Assembly: GCF_014655715.1 (NCBI RefSeq)
Contig: NZ_BNBM01000006.1
Span: 62,001-126,000, forward strand
Direction of reading: 5' to 3'
From: Streptomyces lanatus
GTDB lineage: Bacteria; Actinomycetota; Actinomycetes; Streptomycetales; Streptomycetaceae
Length of the DNA stretch: 64,000 nt
Position numbers and translations under genes: made by a program. How positions within the stretch are numbered: the first letter of the stretch is position 1; the number at the start of each line of letters is the position of its first letter. The notes under the pieces are model-generated. The model saw nothing but the letters and a program-made list of their open reading frames with translations, was not told where the DNA came from and did not search any database. Of the stretch, positions 16,591 through 24,980 are shown piece after piece.

Positions 16591-17393
16591 GGCGGTACGG
16601 ACCGGCGGTACTGCTGCTCCTGACGGGCGCGGCGATCCTGCGGATCTCGCTGTTCGGCGAGCTGTATCTGCGGTATGTGCAGGCGGGACTACGGCCGTAC
16701 CTGGTCGTGTCGGGATTCCTGCTCATGCTCCTGGCGGTGGCCGCGGCGGTCGCCGGGCGAGCGGAACAGGAACCGCACGCCGAGCAGGGCCAGCACGGAG
16801 AGCACGGCGAACACACCGGCCGCGATCAGGAACGCGAACACGGCGAGCACGACGACCACGGCGACGATTCCCACACCCACGATCAGCACGGCGGCCACCA
16901 TAGCCCCCGCGTCGCCTGGCTCCTCACCCTCCCCGCCCTCGCCCTCCTCCTCTTCCCTCCGCCCGCCCTCGGCTCCTACAGCGCCGAACGCGAGGCGGCA
17001 CAGCGCGCGGCACAGGGCGTCGGCCACTTCCCGGCACTGCCTGCCGGGAACCCGGTGGAGCTGACACTCGCGGAGTTCAGTTCCCGGGCGGTCTACGACA
17101 GCGGACGCTCACTCGCGGGCCGCACGGTCCGGCTGACCGGCTTCGTCACCCGCGACGACGACGGCACCTGGTACGTCACCCGCCTCCTCGTCGCCTGCTG
17201 CGCCGCCGACGCCACCACCAGCAAGGTCGAGATCCGCGGCCAGGACACCCCACCGGCCGACACCTGGATCACCGTCACCGGCACCTGGCACCCCAAGGGC
17301 AGGCTCGGCACGGACGCGGCGTGGCCGCCGGTGCTGGACGCCGGGTCGGTGCGGCGGATCGCGCAGCCGGCGAATCCGTACGAGAAGCGGTAG
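16587..17393 (+). CDS. TIGR03943/DUF1980 membrane protein with His-rich linker
   Basis: The protein has 268 residues. Two N-terminal TM helices (YGPAVLLLLTGAAILRISLF; YLVVSGFLLMLLAVAAAVAG) and a third at ~115-135 flank a cytoplasmic or periplasmic linker very rich in His, Asp and Glu (~residues 60-110), a likely metal-binding stretch. The C-terminal domain carries 'VRLTGFVTRDDDGTWYVTR' and 'CCAADA'. It is the standard partner of the DUF318 permease, translationally coupled through GTGA. The pair probably handles a metal or metal-bound substrate (inference). Confidence 0.85.
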   Translation: MRRYGPAVLLLLTGAAILRISLFGELYLRYVQAGLRPYLVVSGFLLMLLAVAAAVAGRAEQEPHAEQGQHGEHGEHTGRDQEREHGEHDDHGDDSHTHDQHGGHHSPRVAWLLTLPALALLLFPPPALGSYSAEREAAQRAAQGVGHFPALPAGNPVELTLAEFSSRAVYDSGRSLAGRTVRLTGFVTRDDDGTWYVTRLLVACCAADATTSKVEIRGQDTPPADTWITVTGTWHPKGRLGTDAAWPPVLDAGSVRRIAQPANPYEKR

Positions 17394-17539
17394 CCGGCCT
17401 CCACGACCGGTCGTACAGGCGGTGTCACCGGGGTTTTGCCGTGCGGGTTGCGGGTAGTCGGGCGTCGTCCGGGGTGGGCGGTACAGGGGCCGTCGGGATC
17501 CCGGAGCCAGCAGGCCGCGCTCGGGACGAGGAGGCTGCC

Positions 17540-18280
17540 GTGCGGCCCAGAGACGAGCAGAGTGAGCAGGGAAGGGAACCGGCGAGGCCCGCGGACGCCA
17601 TCGCGGACCGGGTACGCGGGGCCGGACCCGGCGAGATCCCGGGGCGTCTGTGCGATGTCGCCGTGGAGTTGCTGCCCGTGACCGGGGCGAGCGTGTCACT
17701 GCACAGCGACGGCATGCCGGTCCAGCTGGGCGCGAGCAGCGCGCAGGCCGCGTATGTCACCGAGATCCAGGCCACCCTGGGCGACGGTCCCTGCCAGTCC
17801 GCCGCGGAGAGCGGGGCGCCGGTGCTGGCGCGTGATCTGACGGCCGGGCAGGACGTGCTGCGCTGGCCGGTCTTCGCCCAGCAGGCCACGGCCGCCGGGG
17901 TGCGGGCGGTGTACTCGATGCCGCTCGGCAACGACACGGTGTGCGTCGGGACGCTCGACCTCTACCGCGACTCCCCCGGCGACCTCGACGACCGGGACCT
18001 GCGGACGGCACGGGTCATGGCCGGGATGATGACGGTGGCGCTGATGGCGCTGCCGCGCATGGAGGAGGCGGACGGGCCGGGCGACGACCGGTGGCTGAGC
18101 GGCCTCGCCACCGACCATGACCAGGTCTATCAGGCCACCGGCATGATCATGGCCCAGCTGGGCGTCGGCACCGACGAGGCGCTGGCCCGGCTGCGGGCGC
18201 ACGCGTTCGCCCTGGGGCGTACGGCGCTGGACGTGGCTCGGGACGTGGTGGCGCACCGGTTGCGGTTCGACGGGACCTGA
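17540..18280 (+). CDS. GAF-ANTAR transcription antitermination regulator
   Basis: The protein has 246 residues. The GAF domain covers ~35-165 ('LPVTGASVSLHSDGMPVQLG', 'LGDGPCQSAAESGAPVLARD'). The C-terminal ANTAR RNA-binding domain covers ~185-240 ('QVYQATGMIMAQLGVGTDEA' through 'DVARDVVAHRLRF'). Such proteins sense a small molecule and bind dual-hairpin RNA to suppress termination. No target hairpin is evident nearby. GTG 17540 has GAGGAGG six bases upstream, which decides the start. Confidence 0.85.
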   Translation: MRPRDEQSEQGREPARPADAIADRVRGAGPGEIPGRLCDVAVELLPVTGASVSLHSDGMPVQLGASSAQAAYVTEIQATLGDGPCQSAAESGAPVLARDLTAGQDVLRWPVFAQQATAAGVRAVYSMPLGNDTVCVGTLDLYRDSPGDLDDRDLRTARVMAGMMTVALMALPRMEEADGPGDDRWLSGLATDHDQVYQATGMIMAQLGVGTDEALARLRAHAFALGRTALDVARDVVAHRLRFDGT

Positions 18281-18325
18281 GTCCCGGCCCGGTCGCGGCC
18301 GACGGTCCCCCTAGGATCGTCGGCC

Positions 18326-18601
18326 ATGGACATAGCGGGTTTCATCATCGCGTTCGCCGCGCTCATGGTCGTCGCCGGCCTTCAGGGGCGGCTCTCCCGT
18401 GTCGACCGGCGGGTTGCCCGGGTCGAGCGCAAACTCGACCTGGTGCTGGAGCACTTGGGTCTCGTCGACGACGATCCGCGGATGGCCGAGGTCATGGCGC
18501 ATGTGCGGGACGGGGACCAGATCAAGGCGATCAAGCGGTACCGGGAGATCACCGGGGCGGACCTGCTGGAGGCCAAGGAGGCCGTCGAGCGCATGGCCTG
18601 A
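18326..18601 (+). CDS. Small membrane-anchored protein with L7/L12 C-terminal-like domain
   Basis: The protein has 91 residues. The TM helix is residues 2-20 (IAGFIIAFAALMVVAGLQG), then comes a coiled segment, then 'DQIKAIKRYREITGADLLEA' followed by KEAVERMA, which mirrors the ribosomal L7/L12 C-terminal motif (KxxAIKxxREITGxxLxEAK). It is not the ribosomal protein; it may dock translation or GTPase factors (inference). A -10-like TAGGAT (18312-18317) ends 8 bases before the ATG, so it is probably leaderless. Confidence 0.75.
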   Translation: MDIAGFIIAFAALMVVAGLQGRLSRVDRRVARVERKLDLVLEHLGLVDDDPRMAEVMAHVRDGDQIKAIKRYREITGADLLEAKEAVERMA

Positions 18602-18609
18602 CCCGGTCG

Positions 18610-19395
18610 TCAGACGGACCGTCTGCTCTGCCTCCTGACCTCCGCCAGTCGGTGGGCGCCGAGTTCGACGGTCGTCCATGTGGCGTCGGCCGACACCTCG
18701 CCGAGGCCGCCGTTGGTGACGATGATCGCGTCGTCGCCCACCCGGACGACGGCGACGTCGAGGGTGAGGGTCGGGGCATCCTCGTACTCGGAGATCCCGC
18801 TGAGCACGATCCGCAGCGCCTGCCCCGCGTCCCCGACGTGCGGCATCTCGGCGCCCCTGACCTCCACGCCGAGCTGCCCGCCGCCGGCCGTCGCCGTGAA
18901 CCGGCCGCACTCGTCCGGCATGCCGCCGAGCCACTGCAGCGTGTCGTCGATGTCCTCGGGGTGATGGGCGACGACCTGGTAGCGCAGCTGGGCCCCGTCC
19001 CAGGCGTCGTCCAGCCCGATCGAGGCGCGGGTACGGGCGTCCGGCCCGAGGATGTCCTCCGTGTAGAGGACGTCGAGCAGCCGCGCGCATTCGCCCGACT
19101 CGGTGCTGGCCTTGAGCATGGACTCCCGCCAGGTCGCGAACCCGTCGGTGGGCACCCAGGGTTCACCGAGATCGGTCTCGCTGACCAGCGCGGCCCGCGC
19201 CTGGGCCTCGGTCAGCGTCGGCGCGGCGACTGGGGTGCGCGAGGCGGTGCCGGGGGCCGCCGAGGAGGAGGCCGGGGCGCGGACCGCGTGGACCGGCCGG
19301 CCCAGTCCGGAGACGGAGCACGCGGGCGCGGACAGCAGGGCACCTGCCGAGAGCACCGCGATGGTGACGGCACGGGCCGGATGACGGGGCATCAC
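18610..19395 (-). CDS. Exported protein, possible lipoprotein
   Basis: The protein has 261 residues. The signal sequence (ARAVTIAVLSAGALLSAPAC) ends at a Cys with a weak lipobox (A-P-A-C). A Ser/Ala/Pro linker precedes a globular domain of ~195 residues containing 'LTEAQARAALVSETDLGEPW' and 'VVRVGDDAIIVTNGG', typical of Streptomyces sensor-like lipoproteins of unknown function. It is convergent with the preceding small gene (8 bp apart). Confidence 0.65.
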   Translation of the reverse strand: MMPRHPARAVTIAVLSAGALLSAPACSVSGLGRPVHAVRAPASSSAAPGTASRTPVAAPTLTEAQARAALVSETDLGEPWVPTDGFATWRESMLKASTESGECARLLDVLYTEDILGPDARTRASIGLDDAWDGAQLRYQVVAHHPEDIDDTLQWLGGMPDECGRFTATAGGGQLGVEVRGAEMPHVGDAGQALRIVLSGISEYEDAPTLTLDVAVVRVGDDAIIVTNGGLGEVSADATWTTVELGAHRLAEVRRQSRRSV

Positions 19396-19787
19396 AAAGC
19401 CTCCTGAGCCAGGGTCGAGGACGCGCCCAAGATCGGGTACGTCCTCTTAAGGCACCACCCCGACAGGAAGCCCACCAGCGCCGCCGGGCCGTCCGGGTGA
19501 CGGGGGCGGTCAGCCGCCGTCGGCTTCGGGGGGGGGGAGCATCATGTCCTTGCCCGGTAGTCGTTGCTCGGATCCGCAGCTTGCCGAGGGAGGCGTCGTC
19601 GGTGTCGGTGGCTTCGAAGGCACGGATCCCTTCGGGAGGCTGCGGGGCGATCCGGCGTGTGACGCCGAGGCGGGCTGCGGCGTGCAGTGCTCTTACAGCT
19701 GGAGGTTGCCGCGCCACGGATCGAATGAGGCTGACAGGCGGAGAGTTGATCGGCAGCCCATTTCAAGGGCTGATCAATTGCGTCCGC
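19396..19787. other. 392-bp region without an intact gene: gene remnant, G10 tract and a toxin-type promoter block
   Basis: No convincing gene is present. On the minus strand a frame from GTG 19717 reads 'GVTRRIAPQPPEGIRAFEAT' and onward into a run of ten G/C (19528-19537). With nine bases it would end '...HDAPPPEADGG' and stop, but with ten it runs on into the next gene's antisense. It looks like a decayed gene tail. A copy of the toxin-gene promoter block (19722-19778) points into this remnant. Confidence 0.45.
19722..19778 (-). promoter_or_regulatory. Toxin-type promoter block, copy E (orphan)
   Basis: Read on the minus strand it contains ATTGATCA, then CTGCCGATCAACTCTCCG, then TGTCAGCCTC. 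Its core is nearly identical to copy D at 26234. It leads into the remnant at 19396-19717 rather than an intact gene. Confidence 0.6.
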
Positions 19788-22700
19788 TCAACCGCACACC
19801 TTTCGGTACGGCACTTCACGCACGTACGTCCGCCACTGCGCCCTCGTCAGCTCGCGCTCTCCCGCCCGCGCGCACACCGATTCGACCGCCCGGGTCGGGT
19901 CGATCGTGTAGCGCTGGAGGGGCACGTGCGCGCTTCCCGCGTACACCGTGCCGCTGTCCGCGCCGAACGCCACCGTGTCGATCGCGTCGCCGGGTGTGGT
20001 CAGGAGGCCGCCGAGCGGCTGGTGGGTGGCGATGTCCCACAGCTGGAGGCTTCCCGCCTCGCCGCCCACCGCCAGCGTGCGGCCGTCGGGGCTGATGGCG
20101 AGGGCGCTGACGGCCTCGGAGGTGTCGTCGCTGACCGGGTAGGAGCCGTCGTCCGGTCGGTCGGTCGGTTCCTCCGGGAGCGCAGGGAAGACGTTCGGCA
20201 TGGTGCCCTCCCGCTGCCGGACCGCCGCGTCCCACAGCGCCACCCGCCCCGCCCGGTCCCCCGCCGCGAGCCGCGAACCGTCCGGGGCGAAGGCGAGGGC
20301 GCCGATCTCGTCGCCCTGGACCAGGTCGCGTCCGGTGACCTTGCCGCCCGGCAGACTCGCCGTCCGGTTGTCGCCGGCCAGAAGCCCGCCGTCGGGGCGG
20401 ACGGCCAGGTGACTGCTGGACAGACCGGTGAGGACGGCCGTCCGGCGGTGGCGGGCGATGTCCCAGGTCTCGTCGGTCAGCTCGCCGGTAACCGATGTGC
20501 GGGTGAGGTGGAGCGTGCGGGCGTCAGGGCCGAGGGCGATCGTGATCACCGCCCCGGCCGAGGTCTTCTCCGCCAGGTCCAGTGCCGCGCGGGCCCGGCC
20601 CCGGGTGACGTCCCAGATCGTGAGCCGCTGCGGGGACGCCTCGTGCCAGGGCGCCGTGACGCCGTACGCGAGCACCTTGCCGTCGGGGGTGAAGGCCAGA
20701 TGGGGGAGGGTGTACTCCGGGAGCTCCGGCCGGGAGGGGTCGCGCGGCGGCGTGGGCGGCAGTGTCCTGAGCAGTCGTCCGTCGCGTGTGTCGCGCAGCT
20801 CGAAGCGGTAGGTGTCGCCGGTGCGTCGCGCGGTGGCGAGAGTGCGGCCGTCCGGGCTGATCTGCACCTTGTCCGCCGGCCGGTCCTGCCAGGCGGAGGT
20901 CACGGCCGTCCCGACGTCCAGGGTGTGGACCGTGCCGGCATCCAGATAGCGCAGTACCGGGCGGGTGGGGTCCCAGGCCAGATCGCCGAGGTGCTGGTTG
21001 TTGAGGGAGTGCCGGAACACCGGGGCGTCGACGCCCATCCGCCACACCCTGATCTCCTCCCCGTCGGCGGTCGCCAGGAAGTTCCCGTCCTTGCTGAAGG
21101 CGGCGTACCTCACTCCGGTGTGGGGGAGGTCGTGCAGCTGTTCCCCCGACCGGACGTCCCAGACCCGCACGCCGCTCGGCATCACCGCGGCGAGCCTCCC
21201 CCAGCCTTCGGCCGGGGGGACCCCCATCTCGCTCCGCTCGCCACCACCGCCGAGCACCAGCTGCAGGCGCTCCTGGCCGCAGATGTCGCCCGCGCGTTCC
21301 CAGCGCCCGTGCACCGTGCGCCGGTCCGTGAGGTCCCGCACCTGCGGCGCGCCGCCTTCCCCGAGGGGGCAGACCGCGATCAGCCGGCCGTCCTCGCTCG
21401 GCGCCGTGGTGTCCTCCGCCTCGAACAACAGCCTCCCGTCCGCGGCCGAGTGCACCCTCGCCCGGAACTCGCCCGCACCGCGCACGGAGTACGTGCTCCT
21501 GCCGAAGTCCACGACGGCCGACTCCGGCAGCCGGTCACCGGCCCATCGCCCGGCGACCGTGTCCCACAGCCGCACCCCGTCGCCCCGGCCATCCCCGTGG
21601 ATCGCCAGCAGCCGCCCGTCCGGGCTCGCCCCGATCGCGGTACCGCTCTCCGGCAGCCGCCCCTCGGCGATCCGCCGGTGCCGTGTCACGTCCCAGGTCC
21701 GCCAGGTGCGCCCCTCGACGCTGAGCAGGGTGCGACCGGAGTCCGTCAGACGGCGGAAGGGGCTGTCGCCCGGTGCCCGGTCGCTGAAGGTGTCCAGTTC
21801 CTGCTGGCCGAGCGAACCCAGCAGCGCCCGCCGGGTCTCCGGCAGCTCGGCCACCCGCCAGGCGGCGACGCCCAGCAGCTGTGCGGTGCGCGGGTCGGTC
21901 GTGCGCAGGCCGTCCGCGACGGCGGCGATACGGCGGGCCTCGTCGTCGATACGGCGGCGCTCGTTGTCCCGGCCCTGCGTCCAGGCGGCGAGACCGGCGA
22001 CCAGCGCCACCACGAGGACCGCCGCCAGTGCGCCCATCCCCGCCCGTGTCCGGCGCGTCGTGCGGGCGGCGGCCCGGCGTTCCGCCTCACGGGCGGCCAG
22101 CGCGGCGGTGAGGAACTCGCGTTCCGGCACGGTCAGGGAGCGGTCGGCCTCGTGATCGGGGATCAGCTCCGCCACACGGTCCAGGCGGGTGCCCCGGTAC
22201 AGGGCGCCGGGGTCGCGCTCGTGCTCCAGCCAGACCCGGGCGGCCTCGGTCAGCCGCCGGTGGTGACGCAGCCGCTCCCGGTCCTCCTCGATCCAGCCGC
22301 GCAACCGCGGCCAGCTGGTGATCAGCGCCTCGTGGGCGAGCTGGACGGCGTCCTCGTCGACGGTCAGCAGCCGGGCGCGGGCCAGCCGCTCCACGACCAC
22401 CGGCACGTAGGGACACGCCCACTCCTCCCGCTCGGCACGGTTCAGCGGGCGCCGGGTGTCGGGGGTGCCCTGGCCGGGCTCGACCATCCGCAGCAGCAGC
22501 CGCCGGGCGGCATCCGCCTGCTCCGCGGTCAGCTGCCCGTACGCCTCCTCGGCGCTCGCCGCGATGGCGCCGCGCACCCCGCCGGCCGCCTGGTACGCGG
22601 CCAGGGTGAGCACCCGGCTCTTGCGCCGCCGCCAGGTCTCCAGCAGTGCGTGCGAGAGCATCGGCAGCCCGCCGGGCTCGTCGAGGACTTCGTCCACGAT

Positions 22701-23588
22701 CCGCGCGGTCAGCTCCCGCTCCACCAGAAGCCCGGCCTCCTGCGCCGGCTTGACGACCGCCTCGCGCAGCTCGTCCGCGGTCATCGGGCCGACCAGCAGT
22801 CCGGCGCCGCACAGCGTGTCCGCGAGGCCGCGGTGCTCGCCGCAGCGGGGGTAGAAGTCGGCCCGTACGGCGATGAGCACCCGCAGCCGGCTGCCGGGGT
22901 CCCGGGCGGCGAGCAGCAGGTCGATGAACCGGGCGCGCTCCGCCCGGTCCCGGCACAGGGTGAAGACCTCCTCGAACTGGTCCACCACGACCCAGCTCTC
23001 CGGCTCGTCCTCCGCCGGGGTCAGCAGATGGCCGTACCTGGCGGCAGGCCGGTCGCCCGGCGTGAGCACCCGCAGCACCGCCGGACGGCCCCGGTCGGCG
23101 ATCTCCTCCTGGAGCCGGGGTATCAGTCCGGCCCGCAGCAGAGAGGACTTTCCACTCCCTGAGGCACCGAACACCGCGGCGAACCGGTGCCCGCACACCA
23201 GCTCCAGCAGGTCCTCCGTCAGGCGGTCCCGGCCGAAGAACAACCCCTGGTCGGCCGGCTCGAACCGGGACAGGCCCCGATACGGCGGCGCCGCGTCCTC
23301 GTCCTCCTCGCGGACCTCGCCCGCCACCTCCGCCTCGGCGTCCCTCCACCGCGGCTCCCACTCGTCCGGGTCGCCGCCGCAGGCCCGCACATAGCCCTGG
23401 ACGACGGCGAGCGACGGCAGCCGTTCACCGGCCGCGGCCTGCGACAGCGTTGTCGCGGAGAAGCACGCCGTCTCGGCCATCCTCCGGTACGAGGGGCTCC
23501 CCGCGGCCTTGCGCAGCTCCCGCAGCTCGTGCGCGAGGCGCGGCACGGGACCGGCCGTCGGGTCCAGCGGTCTTTCCGGGCGCCCCAT
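19788..23588 (-). CDS. XRE-nSTAND1 NTPase with WD40-like beta-propeller
   Basis: The protein has 1266 residues. The N-terminal HTH-like domain is ~16-75 ('LRELRKAAGSPSYRRMAETA', 'TTLSQAAAGERLPSL'). The STAND NTPase starts 'PYRGLSRFEPADQGLFFGRD' (~103), with Walker A GASGSGKS at 141-148 and Walker B 'WVVVDQFEE' at ~199-207. A TM helix lies at ~545-565 (ALAAVLVVALVAGLAAW), followed by WD40 blades ('LAISPDGRTLAVGGEAGSLQ' followed by LWD). STAND proteins are switches that oligomerise on ligand binding; here a membrane-anchored sensor is likely. ATG 23588 has GGGAGG six bases upstream. It borders the toxin cluster, and a dispersed repeat interrupts the propeller region. Confidence 0.88.
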   Translation of the reverse strand: MGRPERPLDPTAGPVPRLAHELRELRKAAGSPSYRRMAETACFSATTLSQAAAGERLPSLAVVQGYVRACGGDPDEWEPRWRDAEAEVAGEVREEDEDAAPPYRGLSRFEPADQGLFFGRDRLTEDLLELVCGHRFAAVFGASGSGKSSLLRAGLIPRLQEEIADRGRPAVLRVLTPGDRPAARYGHLLTPAEDEPESWVVVDQFEEVFTLCRDRAERARFIDLLLAARDPGSRLRVLIAVRADFYPRCGEHRGLADTLCGAGLLVGPMTADELREAVVKPAQEAGLLVERELTARIVDEVLDEPGGLPMLSHALLETWRRRKSRVLTLAAYQAAGGVRGAIAASAEEAYGQLTAEQADAARRLLLRMVEPGQGTPDTRRPLNRAEREEWACPYVPVVVERLARARLLTVDEDAVQLAHEALITSWPRLRGWIEEDRERLRHHRRLTEAARVWLEHERDPGALYRGTRLDRVAELIPDHEADRSLTVPEREFLTAALAAREAERRAAARTTRRTRAGMGALAAVLVVALVAGLAAWTQGRDNERRRIDDEARRIAAVADGLRTTDPRTAQLLGVAAWRVAELPETRRALLGSLGQQELDTFSDRAPGDSPFRRLTDSGRTLLSVEGRTWRTWDVTRHRRIAEGRLPESGTAIGASPDGRLLAIHGDGRGDGVRLWDTVAGRWAGDRLPESAVVDFGRSTYSVRGAGEFRARVHSAADGRLLFEAEDTTAPSEDGRLIAVCPLGEGGAPQVRDLTDRRTVHGRWERAGDICGQERLQLVLGGGGERSEMGVPPAEGWGRLAAVMPSGVRVWDVRSGEQLHDLPHTGVRYAAFSKDGNFLATADGEEIRVWRMGVDAPVFRHSLNNQHLGDLAWDPTRPVLRYLDAGTVHTLDVGTAVTSAWQDRPADKVQISPDGRTLATARRTGDTYRFELRDTRDGRLLRTLPPTPPRDPSRPELPEYTLPHLAFTPDGKVLAYGVTAPWHEASPQRLTIWDVTRGRARAALDLAEKTSAGAVITIALGPDARTLHLTRTSVTGELTDETWDIARHRRTAVLTGLSSSHLAVRPDGGLLAGDNRTASLPGGKVTGRDLVQGDEIGALAFAPDGSRLAAGDRAGRVALWDAAVRQREGTMPNVFPALPEEPTDRPDDGSYPVSDDTSEAVSALAISPDGRTLAVGGEAGSLQLWDIATHQPLGGLLTTPGDAIDTVAFGADSGTVYAGSAHVPLQRYTIDPTRAVESVCARAGERELTRAQWRTYVREVPYRKVCG
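21196..21240. repeat. Dispersed Streptomyces-type palindromic repeat inside the STAND gene
   Basis: CTCCCCCAGCCTTCGGCCGG followed by GGGGACCCCCATCTCGCTCC is a short GC palindrome of a kind recalled as widespread in Streptomyces chromosomes. Here it is in frame and encodes about RSEMGVPPAEGWGRL within a WD40 linker. Confidence 0.65.
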
Positions 23589-23749
23589 GCGCACCTCCCT
23601 GTGGCCGGCGGATAACTGGCGATTTAGCTGATGAAAGCGGCATCGAGCGCGACGAACGTACAAGCCGCCAGGTAACGGCCAGGTAGACCGCAGGTGACGT
23701 TGAGGCGATGCGGCATGTGATGTGCATCAATCCCCCTCCGCCCACGAGC

Positions 23750-23806
23750 TTGATTGACCTGACAAAGGGGACGTGGCCATCAACGTTCCGGTTGCGGGCC
23801 TCGGCC
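23750..23806 (+). promoter_or_regulatory. Toxin-type promoter block, copy A (orphan)
   Basis: TTGATTGACCTGACAAAGG, then CCATCAACGTTCCGGTTGCG, then GCCTCGG. Very close to copy B. It points right, but only a terminator hairpin (23839-23878) follows, with no gene. This lies in the 338-bp gap 23589-23926, which otherwise holds the STAND gene upstream region. Confidence 0.65.
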
Positions 23807-23838
23807 GGCATCCGGCGCAGAGCTCAACAGCCGCCCAC

Positions 23839-23878
23839 GCAAAACGCTCGGCTGGGGGTTCCCAGCCGAGCGTTTTGC
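23839..23878. terminator. 18-bp terminator hairpin
   Basis: GCAAAACGCTCGGCTGGG (23839-23856), loop GGTT and its exact complement (23861-23878). The stem ends in four A/T pairs, so it works as an intrinsic terminator in both directions: for the ADP-ribosyltransferase gene (minus) and for transcripts from block A (plus). Confidence 0.85.
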
Positions 23879-23926
23879 AGAGCTCCTGGCCACAGCCAGT
23901 TGATCACTGTGTCGCCGTGACCGAGG

Positions 23927-24931
23927 TCAGCCTCCGTCTGAGCCGCCGCGGCACTGAGTGATGGCGCTGCACCCCCGGGTGTACGGGTTCGCCTCGGTCG
24001 ACACGATCAGGTCCGTGTCGAAGCCCCAGTGGGCATTCGGGTCCTGGGCCGGGTCGTACTCGATCTGGGCCCTGATGTGGTTGGGATTGGGGATGAAGCT
24101 CTCGTAACTGAACGTAGGCGGGTGAAGAGGGTTGATACGGCCATCAGTTGTGGCCTGCGTCACTCGATAGGTCCGCACGCCGACGATCGCGTAATTCGGA
24201 ATGCGGCGGACGTAGGCCCATTCGTCCTGGCCCCGATAGCGGTCGGCCATATCCGGACGTTCCCGCTGAAGCTGGTCGACGACTTTCAGCGCGTTCCTTG
24301 CCCAGGTCGGATCGATCACATAGACGTAGGAGTGTGTGGTGATTTCCCCTGCCTGGCAGCGTGACATCAGGTAGGGACCGAACACCGGAATCATGGCGTA
24401 GGCCGCCAGCCGGCCCGTCGAGCAACCCGGGTCCCGCGCCACGCCGGTCAAGGCGACGATTCCTTGGCTCCGCGCGAAAGTCTCCGCCACGGACAGGGTC
24501 CCGGTCGTCGAGATGTAGTTGCTCTCCATGGAGCCTTCTCCGCCGTGGACATGGCGGACGAGGTCGTTGTTCCATCCCCGGGCCGTGAAACCGTCTCTGA
24601 AGATCTCGTCCGGCGCACGGGAGTCCCCGCGGTACAGGTCGCGCGGGAACGCACTCTGCGGATCGATGTCCGCATTGTGCAGAGACGGACACGACTCCCC
24701 GCCCGACCCCGAGGCGGAGCCTCCCGGGCAGGGGCCGTCGGCGGCGACGGCGCTCGACAGTGCGCCGAGCGGGCCGAGCAGGGTGGCGAGCACCGCCAGC
24801 ATGAGCGTGGACACAACCGACGCGACCGTGCGCCTGCGGCGGCGGGGCAGACCCGTTCCACGGGCCGGTGCGGGCGGCGGCTGTTCGGCGGCTCCCCGTT
24901 CGGGGACTGCCATGACGTCTGGGTAGGGCAT
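23927..24931 (-). CDS. Secreted pierisin/scabin-like mono-ADP-ribosyltransferase toxin
   Basis: The protein has 334 residues. A basic N region (LPRRRRRTVASVV) and hydrophobic core give an export signal cleaved near 'SSAVAA' (~64). The catalytic fold follows: 'DLYRGDSRAPDEIFRDGF' with NAD-binding Arg101, STT motif Ser141-Thr143 (SNYISTTGTLSVAETFA), 'YVYVIDP', and ARTT-loop Gln235-x-Glu237 (GQDEWAYVRRIPNYAIVGVR). The R-STT-QxE set marks the pertussis/pierisin branch; QxE scabin and pierisin modify guanine in nucleic acid or nucleotides (family knowledge). ATG 24931 follows GGAGA. Promoter block C lies ~50 bp upstream. No immunity gene is evident, as expected for a eukaryote-directed toxin. Confidence 0.88.
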   Translation of the reverse strand: MPYPDVMAVPERGAAEQPPPAPARGTGLPRRRRRTVASVVSTLMLAVLATLLGPLGALSSAVAADGPCPGGSASGSGGESCPSLHNADIDPQSAFPRDLYRGDSRAPDEIFRDGFTARGWNNDLVRHVHGGEGSMESNYISTTGTLSVAETFARSQGIVALTGVARDPGCSTGRLAAYAMIPVFGPYLMSRCQAGEITTHSYVYVIDPTWARNALKVVDQLQRERPDMADRYRGQDEWAYVRRIPNYAIVGVRTYRVTQATTDGRINPLHPPTFSYESFIPNPNHIRAQIEYDPAQDPNAHWGFDTDLIVSTEANPYTRGCSAITQCRGGSDGG

Positions 24932-24980
24932 CGCTCTGTTCTCCAGGTCCTTGGCGTGCCGGGATCCGGCTTGGCCCGAC

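Noticed and set aside
19497..23162. A 1221-codon open frame on the plus strand
   Set aside because: It is the antisense of the STAND-WD40 gene. Its Arg/Pro/Gly/His-rich composition and lack of motifs are typical of shadow frames in GC-rich DNA.
23839..23878. Single-unit CRISPR-like palindrome
   Set aside because: Only one copy and no spacers; it is a terminator hairpin between genes. No CRISPR array was seen in the window.
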